Positions 31,469 through 40,668 of a stretch of DNA of 45,569 nucleotides are shown here, in pieces. A program made the position numbers and the translations under genes. Source of the stretch: a bacterium (GTDB lineage Bacteria; Hydrothermota; Tepidihabitantia; Tepidihabitantales; Tepidihabitantaceae); the NCBI GenBank assembly GCA_035505375.1, contig DATJQV010000006.1, positions 1-45,569 of the forward strand, in the 5' to 3' direction. Every line of letters starts with the position of its first letter. The first letter of the stretch is position 1. Under the pieces are notes generated by a model. The model saw only the letters and a program-made list of their open reading frames with translations, was not told the origin of the DNA and searched no databases.

Positions 31469-32854
31469 TCACCTCAGCTTGACGACCTTGGCGCGGAGGC
31501 CTTTGCCGGCTTCGATGACATAGACGCCGGGCGGGAGCGGCTTGCCGGATTCGTCCCGTCCGTCCCAGACCCAACGATTCTGGCCGGCCAGAATCTGAGC
31601 TTGCCTGACCAGCCTTCCGTCCTGCGCATACACGCGCGCAAGGTCGCCGCCTTTCAAAGGAGTACTCCTTGCGACCGTCACGCTCCGACTGAACGGATTC
31701 GGCGTGACGCTCAGCGCCTCGTTGAATCCGGGACGCGGCGACTGCGGCTCAGCTATCCCAGCCGATGTGTCTCTAATGACATATACGTAACGCGTATTCC
31801 AATGACCCAGATACAACCTGTTGTGACGCGGAACAAGGGCGAACACGAGTGGGTAGTCTCCCACCTGCAGAGTCGCAAGTCTCCGAGTGCCGTCGCCGGT
31901 GACAACAAATACCTCATCGGTCAGGTCTGACGCGCAGTATAGCAATCCACTTCCACTGGAATAGTCGAGATCCCGAGCTCTCTGTCCTGTAGTGACAGTA
32001 GCCACCACAGAGTCCCGCCGCGCTGACACGGTCGCCACGTAATCACCACTGCTCGTAAACGCGCTCAGGTAGACCAAGCCGTCTTCCTCGTTGCCCCTTG
32101 CACATCTCACCTCTGCGTTGCCCGTTAAGGGAATGTGCGCGACGATCGTGTCAGAAAACCCGTCAATCGCTATGCACTGTCCGTATGTCCCGGCGCTATA
32201 GAGCTTGTCCGCGCTCTTGCAGTAGTACCCGGCGTTCGGAGTACCGCCGACGTGCACCGTCCCGATGACCTGGTTGGTCGTCATGTTGACTATGGACACG
32301 GTCCCGTCCTCGGTGTTCAATACGTACAACTTCCGCCGCACAGTGCTGGCATACATGCTCACGGGGCAGGCGCCAACTGCAATGTACATCAACAATGAAT
32401 CGGTCGCGCAGTCAACCACAGCGACGCTATCTGTCGTCTGGCAGCTAACGTACATGCGATCGGTGATCGGGTCCCAGACCGGCAAAGTCGCACCGGGCAT
32501 GGGGATGCTCTTGATCCGAGTGTGGGTAACGCCGTCAACAACCAGAAGCGAATCATCCGCCTGCGGAGAACAGATAAATGAGCAGTATGCCTTGTCGTCC
32601 GATGAGTCATATCCGACCACGAATGCGTATTCTAGCCGGAAGCTGCCGACTACCTTGTCGCTGTCGCAGGAAATCGCGAAGAACAGCCCATCATCGCTGG
32701 CACCGTAGAGTACATCCTCGCGCGAGTTGTAGACCAAGCTGCCTACAAACCTACCGCCAACGTCAATCGAATCCTCAACGTACTGCGCCTGCCCTGCCGC
32801 TGCAGCGATGCCGAGTGCAGCAGCGGTAGCCAGCAAACCGTGTCTGAGTTTCAC
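31469..32854 (-). CDS. Secreted YncE-like beta-propeller protein with sorting tail (paralogue 1)
   Basis: 461 aa, the same length and layout as the next gene: signal peptide MKLRHGLLATAAALGIAAAA, YVEDSIDVGG, blades with PVWDPITDRMYVSCQTTDS and VAVVDCATDSLLMYIAVG, and the tail SVTPNPFSRSVTVARSTPLK...RAKVVKLR. The two genes are most alike in the sorting tail, even at DNA level, and less so in the blades, which suggests tandem duplication followed by divergence of the exposed part or homogenisation of the tail. GTG start; promoter at 32906-32878. Confidence 0.88.
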   Translation of the reverse strand: MKLRHGLLATAAALGIAAAAGQAQYVEDSIDVGGRFVGSLVYNSREDVLYGASDDGLFFAISCDSDKVVGSFRLEYAFVVGYDSSDDKAYCSFICSPQADDSLLVVDGVTHTRIKSIPMPGATLPVWDPITDRMYVSCQTTDSVAVVDCATDSLLMYIAVGACPVSMYASTVRRKLYVLNTEDGTVSIVNMTTNQVIGTVHVGGTPNAGYYCKSADKLYSAGTYGQCIAIDGFSDTIVAHIPLTGNAEVRCARGNEEDGLVYLSAFTSSGDYVATVSARRDSVVATVTTGQRARDLDYSSGSGLLYCASDLTDEVFVVTGDGTRRLATLQVGDYPLVFALVPRHNRLYLGHWNTRYVYVIRDTSAGIAEPQSPRPGFNEALSVTPNPFSRSVTVARSTPLKGGDLARVYAQDGRLVRQAQILAGQNRWVWDGRDESGKPLPPGVYVIEAGKGLRAKVVKLR

Positions 32855-32877
32855 CTTAGCGTCTTTTGGCTGCCGCC

Positions 32878-32906
32878 AGTGTAGCTCTGTTCCGGCCTCC
32901 GGTCAA
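32878..32906 (-). promoter_or_regulatory. Promoter of the paired beta-propeller genes
   Basis: Minus strand TTGACC (32906-32901), a 17-nt spacer and TACACT (32883-32878). The predicted leader is about 17 nt. Confidence 0.65.
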
Positions 32907-32976
32907 GCCTGAATCGCACATCATAGCCGGCCGCCGTACCCAGACACGCCGCGCGGCCACTTGGCGTAAAGCCGCC

Positions 32977-33005
32977 TTGACATCTCGGCAAGGCCAATGT
33001 AGCAT
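32977..33005 (+). promoter_or_regulatory. Promoter of the DUF2442 gene
   Basis: TTGACA at 32977-32982, a 17-nt spacer and TAGCAT at 33000-33005. The GTG start follows at 33027. Confidence 0.68.
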
Positions 33006-33026
33006 CCGTCGCAGACCATACACTTC

Positions 33027-33284
33027 GTGAGAAGAGCAACATACGCTGGCGAGTATCGGCTGCTCGTGGTGTTCGAGGACGGCGACGAGCGGCTGGTTGA
33101 CTTGAAGCCGCATCTCGACGGCCCGATATTCGAGCTACTCATGGACCCCGGCTACTTCCGGAGCTTCCGGATGAACGAGGACATCGACACCGTAGTCTGG
33201 GAGAACGGCGCCGACTTCTCACCAGACTTCCTGTACGAAATCGGGCAGCCGGTTTCTGAAGCGTCCCGGGCGGCCGACCGGTAG
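33027..33284 (+). CDS. DUF2442 protein
   Basis: 85 aa, full family length: YRLLVVFEDGDERLVDLKPH, GPIFELLMDPGYFRSFRMNE, TVVWENGADFSPDFLYE. DUF2442 proteins are small, often encoded next to DUF4160 in what looks like a toxin-antitoxin pair; biochemical function is unknown. No DUF4160 gene is adjacent. A hairpin (AGCGGCC at 33283-33289, GGCCGCT at 33294-33300) directly follows the stop and may terminate transcription. Confidence 0.85.
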   Translation: MRRATYAGEYRLLVVFEDGDERLVDLKPHLDGPIFELLMDPGYFRSFRMNEDIDTVVWENGADFSPDFLYEIGQPVSEASRAADR

Positions 33285-33304
33285 CGGCCCGCTGGCCGCT
33301 TCCG
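33283..33304 (+). terminator. Possible terminator after DUF2442
   Basis: A 7-bp stem, AGCGGCC/GGCCGCT, with a 4-nt loop. The following TCCGT is only weakly T-rich, so termination is uncertain. Confidence 0.35.
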
Positions 33305-33477
33305 TATCGGCACTATCCGGACCAGCACTTGGGTCTCCACACAGCTTCACGCAGCTTTCACCGATTCGACCTGGCCGGGCTGCTGCGATAGCCGCTCCCC
33401 ACACATAAACCAAGCTCTGTCAATAGATTAGACAATCATGGGAGAATCGGGCGGGTCGCCGCACCCGGCAGCGTTTG

Positions 33478-33505
33478 TTGACTCAGTGGCATGTCGGGAT
33501 ATAAT
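33478..33505 (+). promoter_or_regulatory. Promoter of the rimP-nusA-infB operon, leaderless
   Basis: TTGACT at 33478-33483, a 16-nt spacer and a perfect TATAAT at 33500-33505. The ATG at 33513 begins 7 nt after it. The promoter lies inside a longer open frame beginning at 33438, which argues for the downstream start. Confidence 0.82.
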
Positions 33506-33512
33506 CGCGGGA

Positions 33513-34181
33513 ATGGTTAGTCAAGTGCCCCACGATGAGTGTCGAGTGACGAGTGACGAATGCCGAGTATCGGATGCGGACCCGAGCCCGGACTCCGGGA
33601 TTCGTGCCTCGATCCACGGACTTCCACCTGAGGTGGCGGAGCCGATTGCGGCTGCTGCCGTCGAAGCGGGCGTGGAAGTCTATCACGCCGAGATGAGCGG
33701 CCGGATGCTGCGCGTGCAGGTGGAGTGCGCAGCCGGCGCGACGGTCGATACCTGCTCCGGCTACTCGCGCGCGCTGACGACCCGCCTCGACGCGGCCGAC
33801 TTCATGCGCCGGCAGTACACGCTGGAAGTCTCTACACCGGGCATCGAACGCAGGCTCTACCAGCCGCAGGACTACACCAAAGCCTTGGACAAGCACGTGA
33901 AAGTGCTGGTGCACGGCGGCTGGGTTGAAGGAGTGCTGGAGGCGGCGGGTCCGAACGGAATCACCATCAAAGTCCAAGCGCCGAACGCCGAACGCCGAAC
34001 TTCGGATAGCGAACTCACGCGAGAAATCGCGTACGCGGAGATACGTGAGGCACAGATAAGAGTCCCGGACTGCGAGCTGTTCGCGTCAGGAAGGAATCGA
34101 GGAGTCAAGGAATCGAGGAACCAAGCGAGGCACACGAATCCTCGAATCCTGGAACCCTCGAATCCCGCCGAGAGGAATTGA
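33513..34181 (+). CDS. rimP: Ribosome maturation factor RimP
   Basis: Needed for 30S subunit maturation. The family core begins around IHGLPPEVAEPIAAAAVEAG, with YTLEVSTPGIERRLYQP (the YxLEVSSPGIDRPL motif) and the C-terminal SH3-like part KHVKVLVHGGWVEGVLEAAG. I chose ATG 33513 because a perfect promoter ends 8 bases before it. Both ends are extended by repeats: DECRVTSDECRVSDAD near the N-terminus comes from GAGTGTCGAGTGACGAGTG words, and the C-terminal SGRNRGVKESRNQARHTNPR from GGAATCGAGG words. The TGA stop overlaps the nusA ATG (TGATG). This is the conserved rimP-nusA-infB order. Confidence 0.92.
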   Translation: MVSQVPHDECRVTSDECRVSDADPSPDSGIRASIHGLPPEVAEPIAAAAVEAGVEVYHAEMSGRMLRVQVECAAGATVDTCSGYSRALTTRLDAADFMRRQYTLEVSTPGIERRLYQPQDYTKALDKHVKVLVHGGWVEGVLEAAGPNGITIKVQAPNAERRTSDSELTREIAYAEIREAQIRVPDCELFASGRNRGVKESRNQARHTNPRILEPSNPAERN

Positions 34182-35527
34182 TGAACAAGGAAATCGCCAA
34201 TCTTATCGTCCAGATCGCCCGAATACGAAACGTCGACGTGACCTACGTCTGCGAGACCCTGCGCTCAAGCATCGTCGCCGGGCTTCGCCGCCGCTACGGT
34301 CCCGACACCGAGGCCGACGCCGAGATAACGCCCGAGACCGGGGACATCCGCGTCTTCCTCGCCAAGAACGTAGTCGAGCGCGTGGCCACGTCTGCCCGCG
34401 AGATATCGCTTGCCGACGCCCAGGCAGTCAGCCCGTCGGCTCAGCCCGGTGACCTGATTCGGGTCGAGGTGCCGCTGGACGAACTCGGACGTATCGCCAT
34501 CCGGAAGGCTTCGGATGAGCTCGTGCTGAAACTGCGCGAGGCCGAACGCACCAAGCTCTACGACGAGTTCTGCAAGAAGAAGGGCGAAATCGTCACCGGC
34601 ACCATCCAGAAAATCGGCCGCGACGAGATAATCGTCAATCTCGGCCTGATTGAGGCGGCTCTCCCCAATCATGAGCAGCTCCGGGCCGACCATTACCGCC
34701 AGGGCCTGCCGATAAAAGCCTACGTGCACCGCGTCGAGAAGACGCCAATCGGGCCCCGCGTCTATCTGTCGCGCACCCATCCGGAATTCCTCCGCAAGCT
34801 CATGTCCCGCGAGATTCCGGAAATCCGCGAGGCCGTGGTCGAAATCAAGGGCATCGCCCGGTCGCCGGGCTTCCGCTCCAAGGTCGCGGTAACATCGCTC
34901 GACGAGAAGGTAGACCCGGTCGGCGCCTGCGTCGGGTACCGCAAGTCGCGCATCGAGAACATCATCAAGGAGCTTTCCGGCGAGAAAGTGGACATTGTCC
35001 AGTGGAGCAAGGACACGCAGGTCTTTATCTCACGTGCCCTGGGTCCGGCCAAGGTCAGCGAGGTCATCAAGGAAGGCGACACCCACATCGTCGTGGTGCC
35101 GGATGCCGAGTTCTCGATTGCCATCGGCAAGAAGGGCCAGAACGTCTGGCTCGCGAGCCTGCTCTGCGGCGCCAAGATCGAGGTCCTGAAAGAGACCGAT
35201 TACCGCAACCGTGTCATCATGAACAAGGCCGGCGCGATTCTTCTGAGCAAGCTCGGGCTGGATGAGGCCATCGTGACGAAGCTGACCACTGCCGGGCTGA
35301 ACAGCGCATTCGACCTGCTCAATGCCACGCCCGAGGACCTTGTCCGTATCACCGAATGCGCACCCGAGGTTATCGAGCCCTTCAAGCAGCAGGCGCGTGA
35401 CGCGGTCTGGCGCATAAGCGAAGGCAAGCCGGTTCTCAGCCAGCCCGCACCGGTCGCACCACCGGCGCCCGAGCCGGCTCCGGCACCGGAACCCGCGGTA
35501 GCGCCGGCCCCGGCCGAGCAGTCCTGA
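34181..35527 (+). CDS. nusA: Transcription termination/antitermination factor NusA
   Basis: 448 aa. N-terminal RNA polymerase-binding domain (MNKEIANLIVQIARIRNVD), S1 domain (EIVTGTIQKIGRDEIIVNLG, about residue 135), two KH domains (DPVGACVGYRKSRIENIIKE and FSIAIGKKGQNVWLASLL, the GxKGxN loop) and one helix-hairpin-helix-like unit (LGLDEAIVTKLTTAGLNSAF). The tail is Pro/Ala-rich (PAPEPAPAPEPAVAPAPA). ATG at 34181 overlaps the rimP stop; a TTG one codon earlier is possible. AGAGGA lies just upstream. Confidence 0.96.
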   Translation: MNKEIANLIVQIARIRNVDVTYVCETLRSSIVAGLRRRYGPDTEADAEITPETGDIRVFLAKNVVERVATSAREISLADAQAVSPSAQPGDLIRVEVPLDELGRIAIRKASDELVLKLREAERTKLYDEFCKKKGEIVTGTIQKIGRDEIIVNLGLIEAALPNHEQLRADHYRQGLPIKAYVHRVEKTPIGPRVYLSRTHPEFLRKLMSREIPEIREAVVEIKGIARSPGFRSKVAVTSLDEKVDPVGACVGYRKSRIENIIKELSGEKVDIVQWSKDTQVFISRALGPAKVSEVIKEGDTHIVVVPDAEFSIAIGKKGQNVWLASLLCGAKIEVLKETDYRNRVIMNKAGAILLSKLGLDEAIVTKLTTAGLNSAFDLLNATPEDLVRITECAPEVIEPFKQQARDAVWRISEGKPVLSQPAPVAPPAPEPAPAPEPAVAPAPAEQS

Positions 35528-35534
35528 CAAGCCG

Positions 35535-37613
35535 ATGGCGAAGATCAAGGTCTTCGACGCGGCCAGGCAGCTTGGACTTTCAAGCGAGGGCCTCATCCGT
35601 GTTCTGAAGGACCTGAACTTCCCGGCGCGCGGCTACACTTCATACGTCACTGAGGCCGAGTTCGATGCCGCCAAGCTGCGGCTGAAGAACGAGAAGCACC
35701 AGTTCAAGGACCAGATCCGCCGGACCCGCACCACGCCTCCGCCCATCCAGCCGCGGCCGCCTTCGGAATCAGCGCAGGTTGCCCAGAACGTGAAACACAC
35801 GCTGGCCAAGATCGACGGCAGGGAAATCAAGCACCGCAGGCCGACACGCGAGGCGCCGACCGCGACCCCGACTTCAACCCGGCCGGCGGTGAAGATCAGC
35901 GCCTACATGACGGTCGCCGAACTGGCGCATGCCATCGGCGCGACCGCGGGCGACGTCATCAAGCGGTGCATGGGCCTGGGCATGCTCGCCACCCTGAACC
36001 AGCGCCTTGACCTTGAAACGATAATGCTGCTTGCCGACGAGTTCGGAGTGCCGGTCGAGCAGGAGACCGAGGTCGAGACCAAGGTCGAACGCGGCGAGAA
36101 GAAGTCCCGGCCGCCGATCGTCGTAGTGATGGGCCACGTCGACCACGGCAAGACCGCGCTGCTCGACTACATCCGTAAGACCAAGGTCGTGGAAAGTGAA
36201 GTCGGCCGCATTACCCAGCACACCGGCGCCTACGTGGCCAGCTACCAGGACAAGCCGATTGTGTTCCTCGATACGCCGGGCCACGAGGCCTTCACGGCGA
36301 TGCGCGCCCGCGGCGCCCAGGTCACCGACATCGCGGTACTGGTGGTTTCGGCCGCCGAAGGCATCATGCCGCAGACGCTTGAGGCCCTGGACCACGCCCG
36401 CGCCGCCGGCGTGCCGATTATCGTTGCCATTACCAAATCCGACCTGCCCGACGCGAATGCCGAGCGGGTGAAAGCCCAGCTTTCCCAGCGCGGAGTGAAA
36501 GTCGAAGGCTACGGCGGCGACACATTCTGTATCGAGACGTCGGCCATTACCGGTCAGGGCGTCGAGGCGCTGCTCGACGCCATCTCGGTGCTGGCGCTGG
36601 AGCTCGACCTGAACGCATCCTACGAAGGCCCGGCGCGCGGCGTCGTCATCGAGGCGCGCGTCGACCGCGGCCGCGGCAGCATCGCGACCGTGCTCATCGA
36701 GGAAGGGACGTTGCACAAGGGTGACCCCTTTGTCTCAGCCGAGTTCTACGGACGGGTGCGTGACCTGCTGGACGAGAACTTCGAGCCGATGACCGAGGCC
36801 ACCCCGTCGCTGCCGGTGCAGGTACTCGGATTCTCGGGCCTGCCCCAGGCGGGCGACCGGTTCGACGTCGTCGAGGACGAACGGACGGCTCGCGACACGG
36901 CCCAACGCCGCTACCTGGCCAAGCGCGACCGGATTCTCTCGGCGACCAGACCCAAGGTTTCGCTCGAGGCGATCCAGGAGCGGATTGCCGAGGGCCAGAT
37001 GAAGGAGCTGAAGATCGTCATCAAGGCCGACGTCTCCGGTTCGGCCGAAGCGCTGCGCGACTCGCTCGAAGGCCAATCAATCGAGGAAGTCCGCGTCAAG
37101 GTGATTGGCTCCGGGGTCGGCCCCATCAATCAGAGCGACGTGCTCCTGGCGAAAGCCTCCGAGGCTATCATCGTCGGGTTCCACGTCAAGCCGCTGACCG
37201 ATGCCCGGCAGATGGCGGACAAAGAAGGCATTGAAATCCGCACCTACCGGATAATCTATGCGGCCATCGAGGACATCCGAGCCGCCATGCTCGGCATGCT
37301 CGAACCGGAAAAGAAGGAAGTCGAGCTCGGGATCGCGGAAGTCCGGCAGATATTCCGCGTACCGAAATTGGGCACGATCGCCGGGTCGTACTGCACCAGA
37401 GGCACGATCGCTCGTGACGCCATGGTGCGGGTGATGCGCGGCGGCAAGGAAGTCTACAACGGCAAGGTCACCTCGCTCCGGCGTTTCAAGGATGACGTCA
37501 AAGAAGTCGAGACCGGCTATGAATGCGGCATCGGCATTGAAGGCGCGGACGAGCTCGCCGAAGGCGACAGCCTTGAGTTCTACAAGGTCGAGGAAGTCAA
37601 AAGGACCAGCTAA
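35535..37613 (+). CDS. infB: Translation initiation factor IF-2
   Basis: 692 aa GTPase that positions initiator tRNA on the 30S subunit. An IF2_N domain ([20 protein letters not shown]) opens it; a second IF2_N-like segment with [16 protein letters not shown] follows at about 115. GTPase motifs: GHVDHGKT (about 200-207), DTPGHEAF, and TKSDLPDAN as the N/TKxD motif. The C-terminal domains II, III and IV follow ([33 protein letters not shown]). Starts 8 nt after nusA; ylxP follows 24 nt downstream. Confidence 0.97.
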   Translation: MAKIKVFDAARQLGLSSEGLIRVLKDLNFPARGYTSYVTEAEFDAAKLRLKNEKHQFKDQIRRTRTTPPPIQPRPPSESAQVAQNVKHTLAKIDGREIKHRRPTREAPTATPTSTRPAVKISAYMTVAELAHAIGATAGDVIKRCMGLGMLATLNQRLDLETIMLLADEFGVPVEQETEVETKVERGEKKSRPPIVVVMGHVDHGKTALLDYIRKTKVVESEVGRITQHTGAYVASYQDKPIVFLDTPGHEAFTAMRARGAQVTDIAVLVVSAAEGIMPQTLEALDHARAAGVPIIVAITKSDLPDANAERVKAQLSQRGVKVEGYGGDTFCIETSAITGQGVEALLDAISVLALELDLNASYEGPARGVVIEARVDRGRGSIATVLIEEGTLHKGDPFVSAEFYGRVRDLLDENFEPMTEATPSLPVQVLGFSGLPQAGDRFDVVEDERTARDTAQRRYLAKRDRILSATRPKVSLEAIQERIAEGQMKELKIVIKADVSGSAEALRDSLEGQSIEEVRVKVIGSGVGPINQSDVLLAKASEAIIVGFHVKPLTDARQMADKEGIEIRTYRIIYAAIEDIRAAMLGMLEPEKKEVELGIAEVRQIFRVPKLGTIAGSYCTRGTIARDAMVRVMRGGKEVYNGKVTSLRRFKDDVKEVETGYECGIGIEGADELAEGDSLEFYKVEEVKRTS

Positions 37614-37637
37614 CCGCCGACGCCTGGCCCTGATCCC

Positions 37638-37922
37638 TTGACTGTCGGTCTTCTGCTGCTCGATTGCTTCATGCCGGAGAGCCAGTCACTCAAGGACAAG
37701 CGCCGCATCCTGACCAGCCTCACCGAGCGGCTCCGCCGTCAGTTCAACATCGCGGTTGCCGAGGTCGAGTACCAGGACCAGTGGCAGCGGGCGCAGCTCG
37801 CGGTGGTGCTGGTCAACACCAACTGGCGCATGCTCCAAAGCAGCATGTCTAAGCTCACCGAATACATTGACCGCGACCGCCGTGTAGAGATCACCAACAC
37901 CGAGACACGCCAGCTCTGCTAG
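37638..37922 (+). CDS. ylxP: DUF503 (YlxP-like) protein
   Basis: 94 aa; MTVGLLLLDCFMPESQSLKDKRRIL is the standard opening (split: MTVGLLLLDC and FMPESQSLKDKRR), with FNIAVAEVEYQDQWQRAQLA next. DUF503 proteins are small and of unknown function, often found after infB and before rbfA, as here. TTG start 24 nt after infB. rbfA and ylxR, usual members of this cluster, are absent; the next gene is on the other strand. Downstream spacer carries a partial H2 palindrome. Confidence 0.88.
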   Translation: MTVGLLLLDCFMPESQSLKDKRRILTSLTERLRRQFNIAVAEVEYQDQWQRAQLAVVLVNTNWRMLQSSMSKLTEYIDRDRRVEITNTETRQLC

Positions 37923-37978
37923 CCGAGGAACGTAACCAGAACGGCAGTTCTGGATCGTGTCCCGAGGTCCCGCGCCGG

Positions 37979-38764
37979 CTAGCGCAGGAAGAGAATCACC
38001 GCCAGACCGGCTGCCCAGCAGTAATACGCGAACCAGTGCAGCCTGCGGCTGAGCACCGCTCTCCGCAGCACGTATAGCGCGGCGAGACCGGAAACGAATG
38101 CCACCAGCATGCCGGCCGCCAGATACGCGCCGCGAACAAGCACCAACTCGCTCGCATGCTTATGGAGTTCCAGCACAAAGGCTCCCAGTATGGCGGGAAT
38201 CGCCAGCAGGAACGAGAACTCAAATGCCGCCCCGCGGTCCATCCCTGTGTACATACCCATGGCGATGGTCGCGCCGGACCGTGAAATCGACGGTACGATA
38301 CCGACCGCCTGCGCCACGCCGATCAGAAGCGCGCGCCACCAGTTGAGCGTGCCGCCGCCCCGCGCATAGCGGGTCCCGAACACAATTGCACCCGTGACAA
38401 TGAACATCAACCCAAGGAGCAACGGTGTCGAGAGGGCAGATTCCATCCAGTCACCCAGTTTGTATCCGACCAGCGCGGCCGGAATCGAGGCCAGGAGTAT
38501 GAACAGAACCATCTGCCAACTCTGCTTCCTCCGCGCCGGGTCTGCCGCCCAGAGACCGCCGATGAGACGGACCATGACCGGCATGAAGAACACGATCATC
38601 GCCAGCGCGGTCGCAACATGCAGCATCACCGTGAACGGCACGCGCGCACTTTCGTTCATTCCGTACAAACGCGCCAATACCGCGAGGTGACCGTCGCTTG
38701 ACACCGGAAGGAACTCAGTCACGCCCTGAATCAGACCCAGCAGAATCGCCTCAAGAAAGCTCAA
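37979..38764 (-). CDS. uppP: Undecaprenyl-diphosphatase UppP (BacA)
   Basis: 261 aa, about eight membrane segments. Dephosphorylates undecaprenyl diphosphate, recycling the lipid carrier for peptidoglycan and O-antigen. Motif 1 LIQGVTEFLPVSSDGHLAV has Glu and Ser at the active site (SSDGH where SSSGH is commoner), and motif 2 IVPSISRSGATIAMGMYTG carries the catalytic Arg. Loss or excess affects bacitracin sensitivity. Single gene between a repeat (38790-38910) and convergent ylxP. Confidence 0.95.
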   Translation of the reverse strand: MSFLEAILLGLIQGVTEFLPVSSDGHLAVLARLYGMNESARVPFTVMLHVATALAMIVFFMPVMVRLIGGLWAADPARRKQSWQMVLFILLASIPAALVGYKLGDWMESALSTPLLLGLMFIVTGAIVFGTRYARGGGTLNWWRALLIGVAQAVGIVPSISRSGATIAMGMYTGMDRGAAFEFSFLLAIPAILGAFVLELHKHASELVLVRGAYLAAGMLVAFVSGLAALYVLRRAVLSRRLHWFAYYCWAAGLAVILFLR

Positions 38765-38784
38765 CGTTGACCTCCGTCATCATG

Positions 38785-38914
38785 TTTAGAATGCCCAATG
38801 ACCATGTCCCAATGACCATTCAAGCCCCAATTCCCGAAGCCGGGATACTGATTCTGCGTCATTCTGCTCCACCGGTCATTGATTGGGAATTGACGCTTGA
38901 TCATTGGTCATTTC
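38785..38914. repeat. Word repeat between the Omp85-like gene and uppP
   Basis: AATGCCCAATGACCATGTCC (38792-38811) and CCAATGACCATTCAAGCCCC (38810-38829) face GATTGGGAATTGACGC and TGATCATTGGTCATTTCC in inverse sense near 38880-38916. Same family as 19508-19630. Confidence 0.7.
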
Positions 38915-40558
38915 CTAGAATGTCACATCGTAGCTCAGATGCACCTTGCCGTGCAGCGGGCTGTCGCGGAACGCTACTCCATAGCTCAGCCCGAAAACGC
39001 CGGCCTGAGTCGCAACCCGCGTGCCCGCTCCATAGCCGGGTTCCACGTGCCAGCCGAGCGAGTCCTGGTACGAGCCGACATCGAAGAACGGAAACACGCT
39101 CGACATCCGGTCCAGATTGTATCGAAATTCAGAACTGAACCAACCCAGGCGTGTTGATGTATACTCATCTTCACTGTAGCCGCGCACCGTACCCGGCCCG
39201 CCTATTGTGTAAAGTTCGGAGGCCGTAAGGGTCGCTGCTGAGTAGACTGTCCGCAAACCGAGTGAATTCGACCAGGCGAAACTCCGGCCGACCGGCAGAA
39301 CCCCATTCAGACCAAGCTCGACGTGCGTGACCACGGCCGTGCCGGCCGAGTCAGTAGTCCGGTTGCCGACCTTGGTCAGCGCGCTGGCCCGGATCCCGCT
39401 GCGCGGGTTAGGCGGGAAATCGCGGGAATCCAGGACAACACCGGTGCCGGCCCAGACCACGTCGGCGCTGGCCCGGCTCGGGACGTCGGTGAACCGGTCG
39501 AAGCCGGTCTGGAAGCTGACCGTCGTCCACGTTGCCGCGCGTGCATCGGCTGACAGCGCCAAGTTCGTTCGCGACGAGGTCGTGTCAATCGTTTGCTGCT
39601 GTGCGCTTGCGGTCATGTCAATCGCCGTGCCCAGCACCCACGGCTCGGTATAGCTCAGGCTGTAGCTCGTCCTCGCATATGCCGACTGCCAGCTCGCCTC
39701 CAGCTTCCGGCCGGAGTCGAAGAGGTTGTGGAACGACAGCTGCGCGAGGCCGGTCAGTCTTCGGTCGGCCGGCGAATAGCCGGCGACGCCACTCGCGGCA
39801 TTGACGCGCCGACTCGTCACCCAGAACCTCACTCCGTATCCGTCCTCCGTCTTCCGTCCTCCGTCCTCAGTCCCAGTACTAACAATCGCCTCAGAATCGA
39901 CCTCAACCAGCCCGCTCTGCTCCAGGCGCTGCCGCCACTCGGCCGTTGCGGCGCTCGAATACGGGCCGCGGGAGAAACCGGCGACGGTCTGCAACAATCC
40001 GGTCTTGGTGCCGGGCTTGCCCGCGAACTCGATGAAATCGACTTCGACCCTCGGTCCTGCCGCGACCTCAAGCGCAGGAAAGACGAATCCGCTCTCCGGA
40101 GATAGCGCGAGCGGGGTCACGGCTGCAAACGGATATCCGCTGTTCTCGCAGACCGACAACATGGAACTTGCAGCGCGGTCAACAGCCGCCCGGCTGAACC
40201 TGGCACCCCTTCCCGGCAATAGACGTGACAGCTTGTCGGCCGGGACGCCGGAATCCTGCAGAATGTGCCAGCCGCCGATGTAAGCGGGCTTTCCGGTCTC
40301 AATCTGAAATCGCACGTCGACCGAGTCGCCCCGGACGGTGGTATCGGCCTCAACGACCGGCGAGAAGTAACCCTCATCCGCGAGTTCACCCGTAACCCGC
40401 TCCCGAGCGCGGCTCAACGGCACCGAATCCAGCGTATCGCCGGGTTTCAGACCCGTTACCAGCTTGAGTTCGGGTTTCGACGGTTTGACGACCGTCTCAA
40501 CGCGAGAAACCCTCAGTGAGACGGCGCCCGCGCCTGCGGCCCAGCCGGCCAGCATCAC
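38915..40558 (-). CDS. Omp85/BamA-TamA-like outer-membrane protein
   Basis: 547 aa. POTRA-like modules occupy about residues 20-220 (KPGDTLDSVPLSRARERVTGELADEGYFSP is the first in outline), followed by a 16-strand-type barrel with TEPWVLGTAIDMTASAQQQ, VLDSRDFPPNPRSGIRAS, GGPGTVRGYSEDEYTS (L6-like VRGY motif) and the terminal HLSYDVTF, which ends in Phe as outer-membrane barrels do. It may insert or secrete outer-membrane proteins. GTEDGGRKTEDGYG (about 228-240) is a repeat-derived in-frame insertion. The start is odd: the GTG at 40558 gives a signal peptide without basic residues, and upstream the frame has no ATG/GTG/TTG before a stop; ATT at 40579 (IRSSTILVMLAGWAAGA) would give a normal one. 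Confidence 0.85.
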   Translation of the reverse strand: MMLAGWAAGAGAVSLRVSRVETVVKPSKPELKLVTGLKPGDTLDSVPLSRARERVTGELADEGYFSPVVEADTTVRGDSVDVRFQIETGKPAYIGGWHILQDSGVPADKLSRLLPGRGARFSRAAVDRAASSMLSVCENSGYPFAAVTPLALSPESGFVFPALEVAAGPRVEVDFIEFAGKPGTKTGLLQTVAGFSRGPYSSAATAEWRQRLEQSGLVEVDSEAIVSTGTEDGGRKTEDGYGVRFWVTSRRVNAASGVAGYSPADRRLTGLAQLSFHNLFDSGRKLEASWQSAYARTSYSLSYTEPWVLGTAIDMTASAQQQTIDTTSSRTNLALSADARAATWTTVSFQTGFDRFTDVPSRASADVVWAGTGVVLDSRDFPPNPRSGIRASALTKVGNRTTDSAGTAVVTHVELGLNGVLPVGRSFAWSNSLGLRTVYSAATLTASELYTIGGPGTVRGYSEDEYTSTRLGWFSSEFRYNLDRMSSVFPFFDVGSYQDSLGWHVEPGYGAGTRVATQAGVFGLSYGVAFRDSPLHGKVHLSYDVTF

Positions 40559-40619
40559 CAGGATTGTGGAACTGCGAATACCGAAAGCCTGTCCTCTCGC
40601 CGTCCGTTTCTGTCTTGGT

Positions 40620-40668
40620 TGGGAGCCGGACCACTAGACCACTTGATCACACGACACTCGCGGGCCGT
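40620..40668. repeat. AGTGGTC word repeat upstream of the Omp85-like gene
   Basis: GGACCACTAGACCACTTGATC (split GGACCACTAG, ACCACTTGATC). The same word, inverted, occurs at 26050-26076. It carries the in-frame stop just upstream of the Omp85-like gene, so its insertion may have removed the original start. Confidence 0.5.

Noticed and set aside
33027-33284. A DUF2442-DUF4160 toxin-antitoxin pair
   Set aside because: No DUF4160 frame was found on either side.
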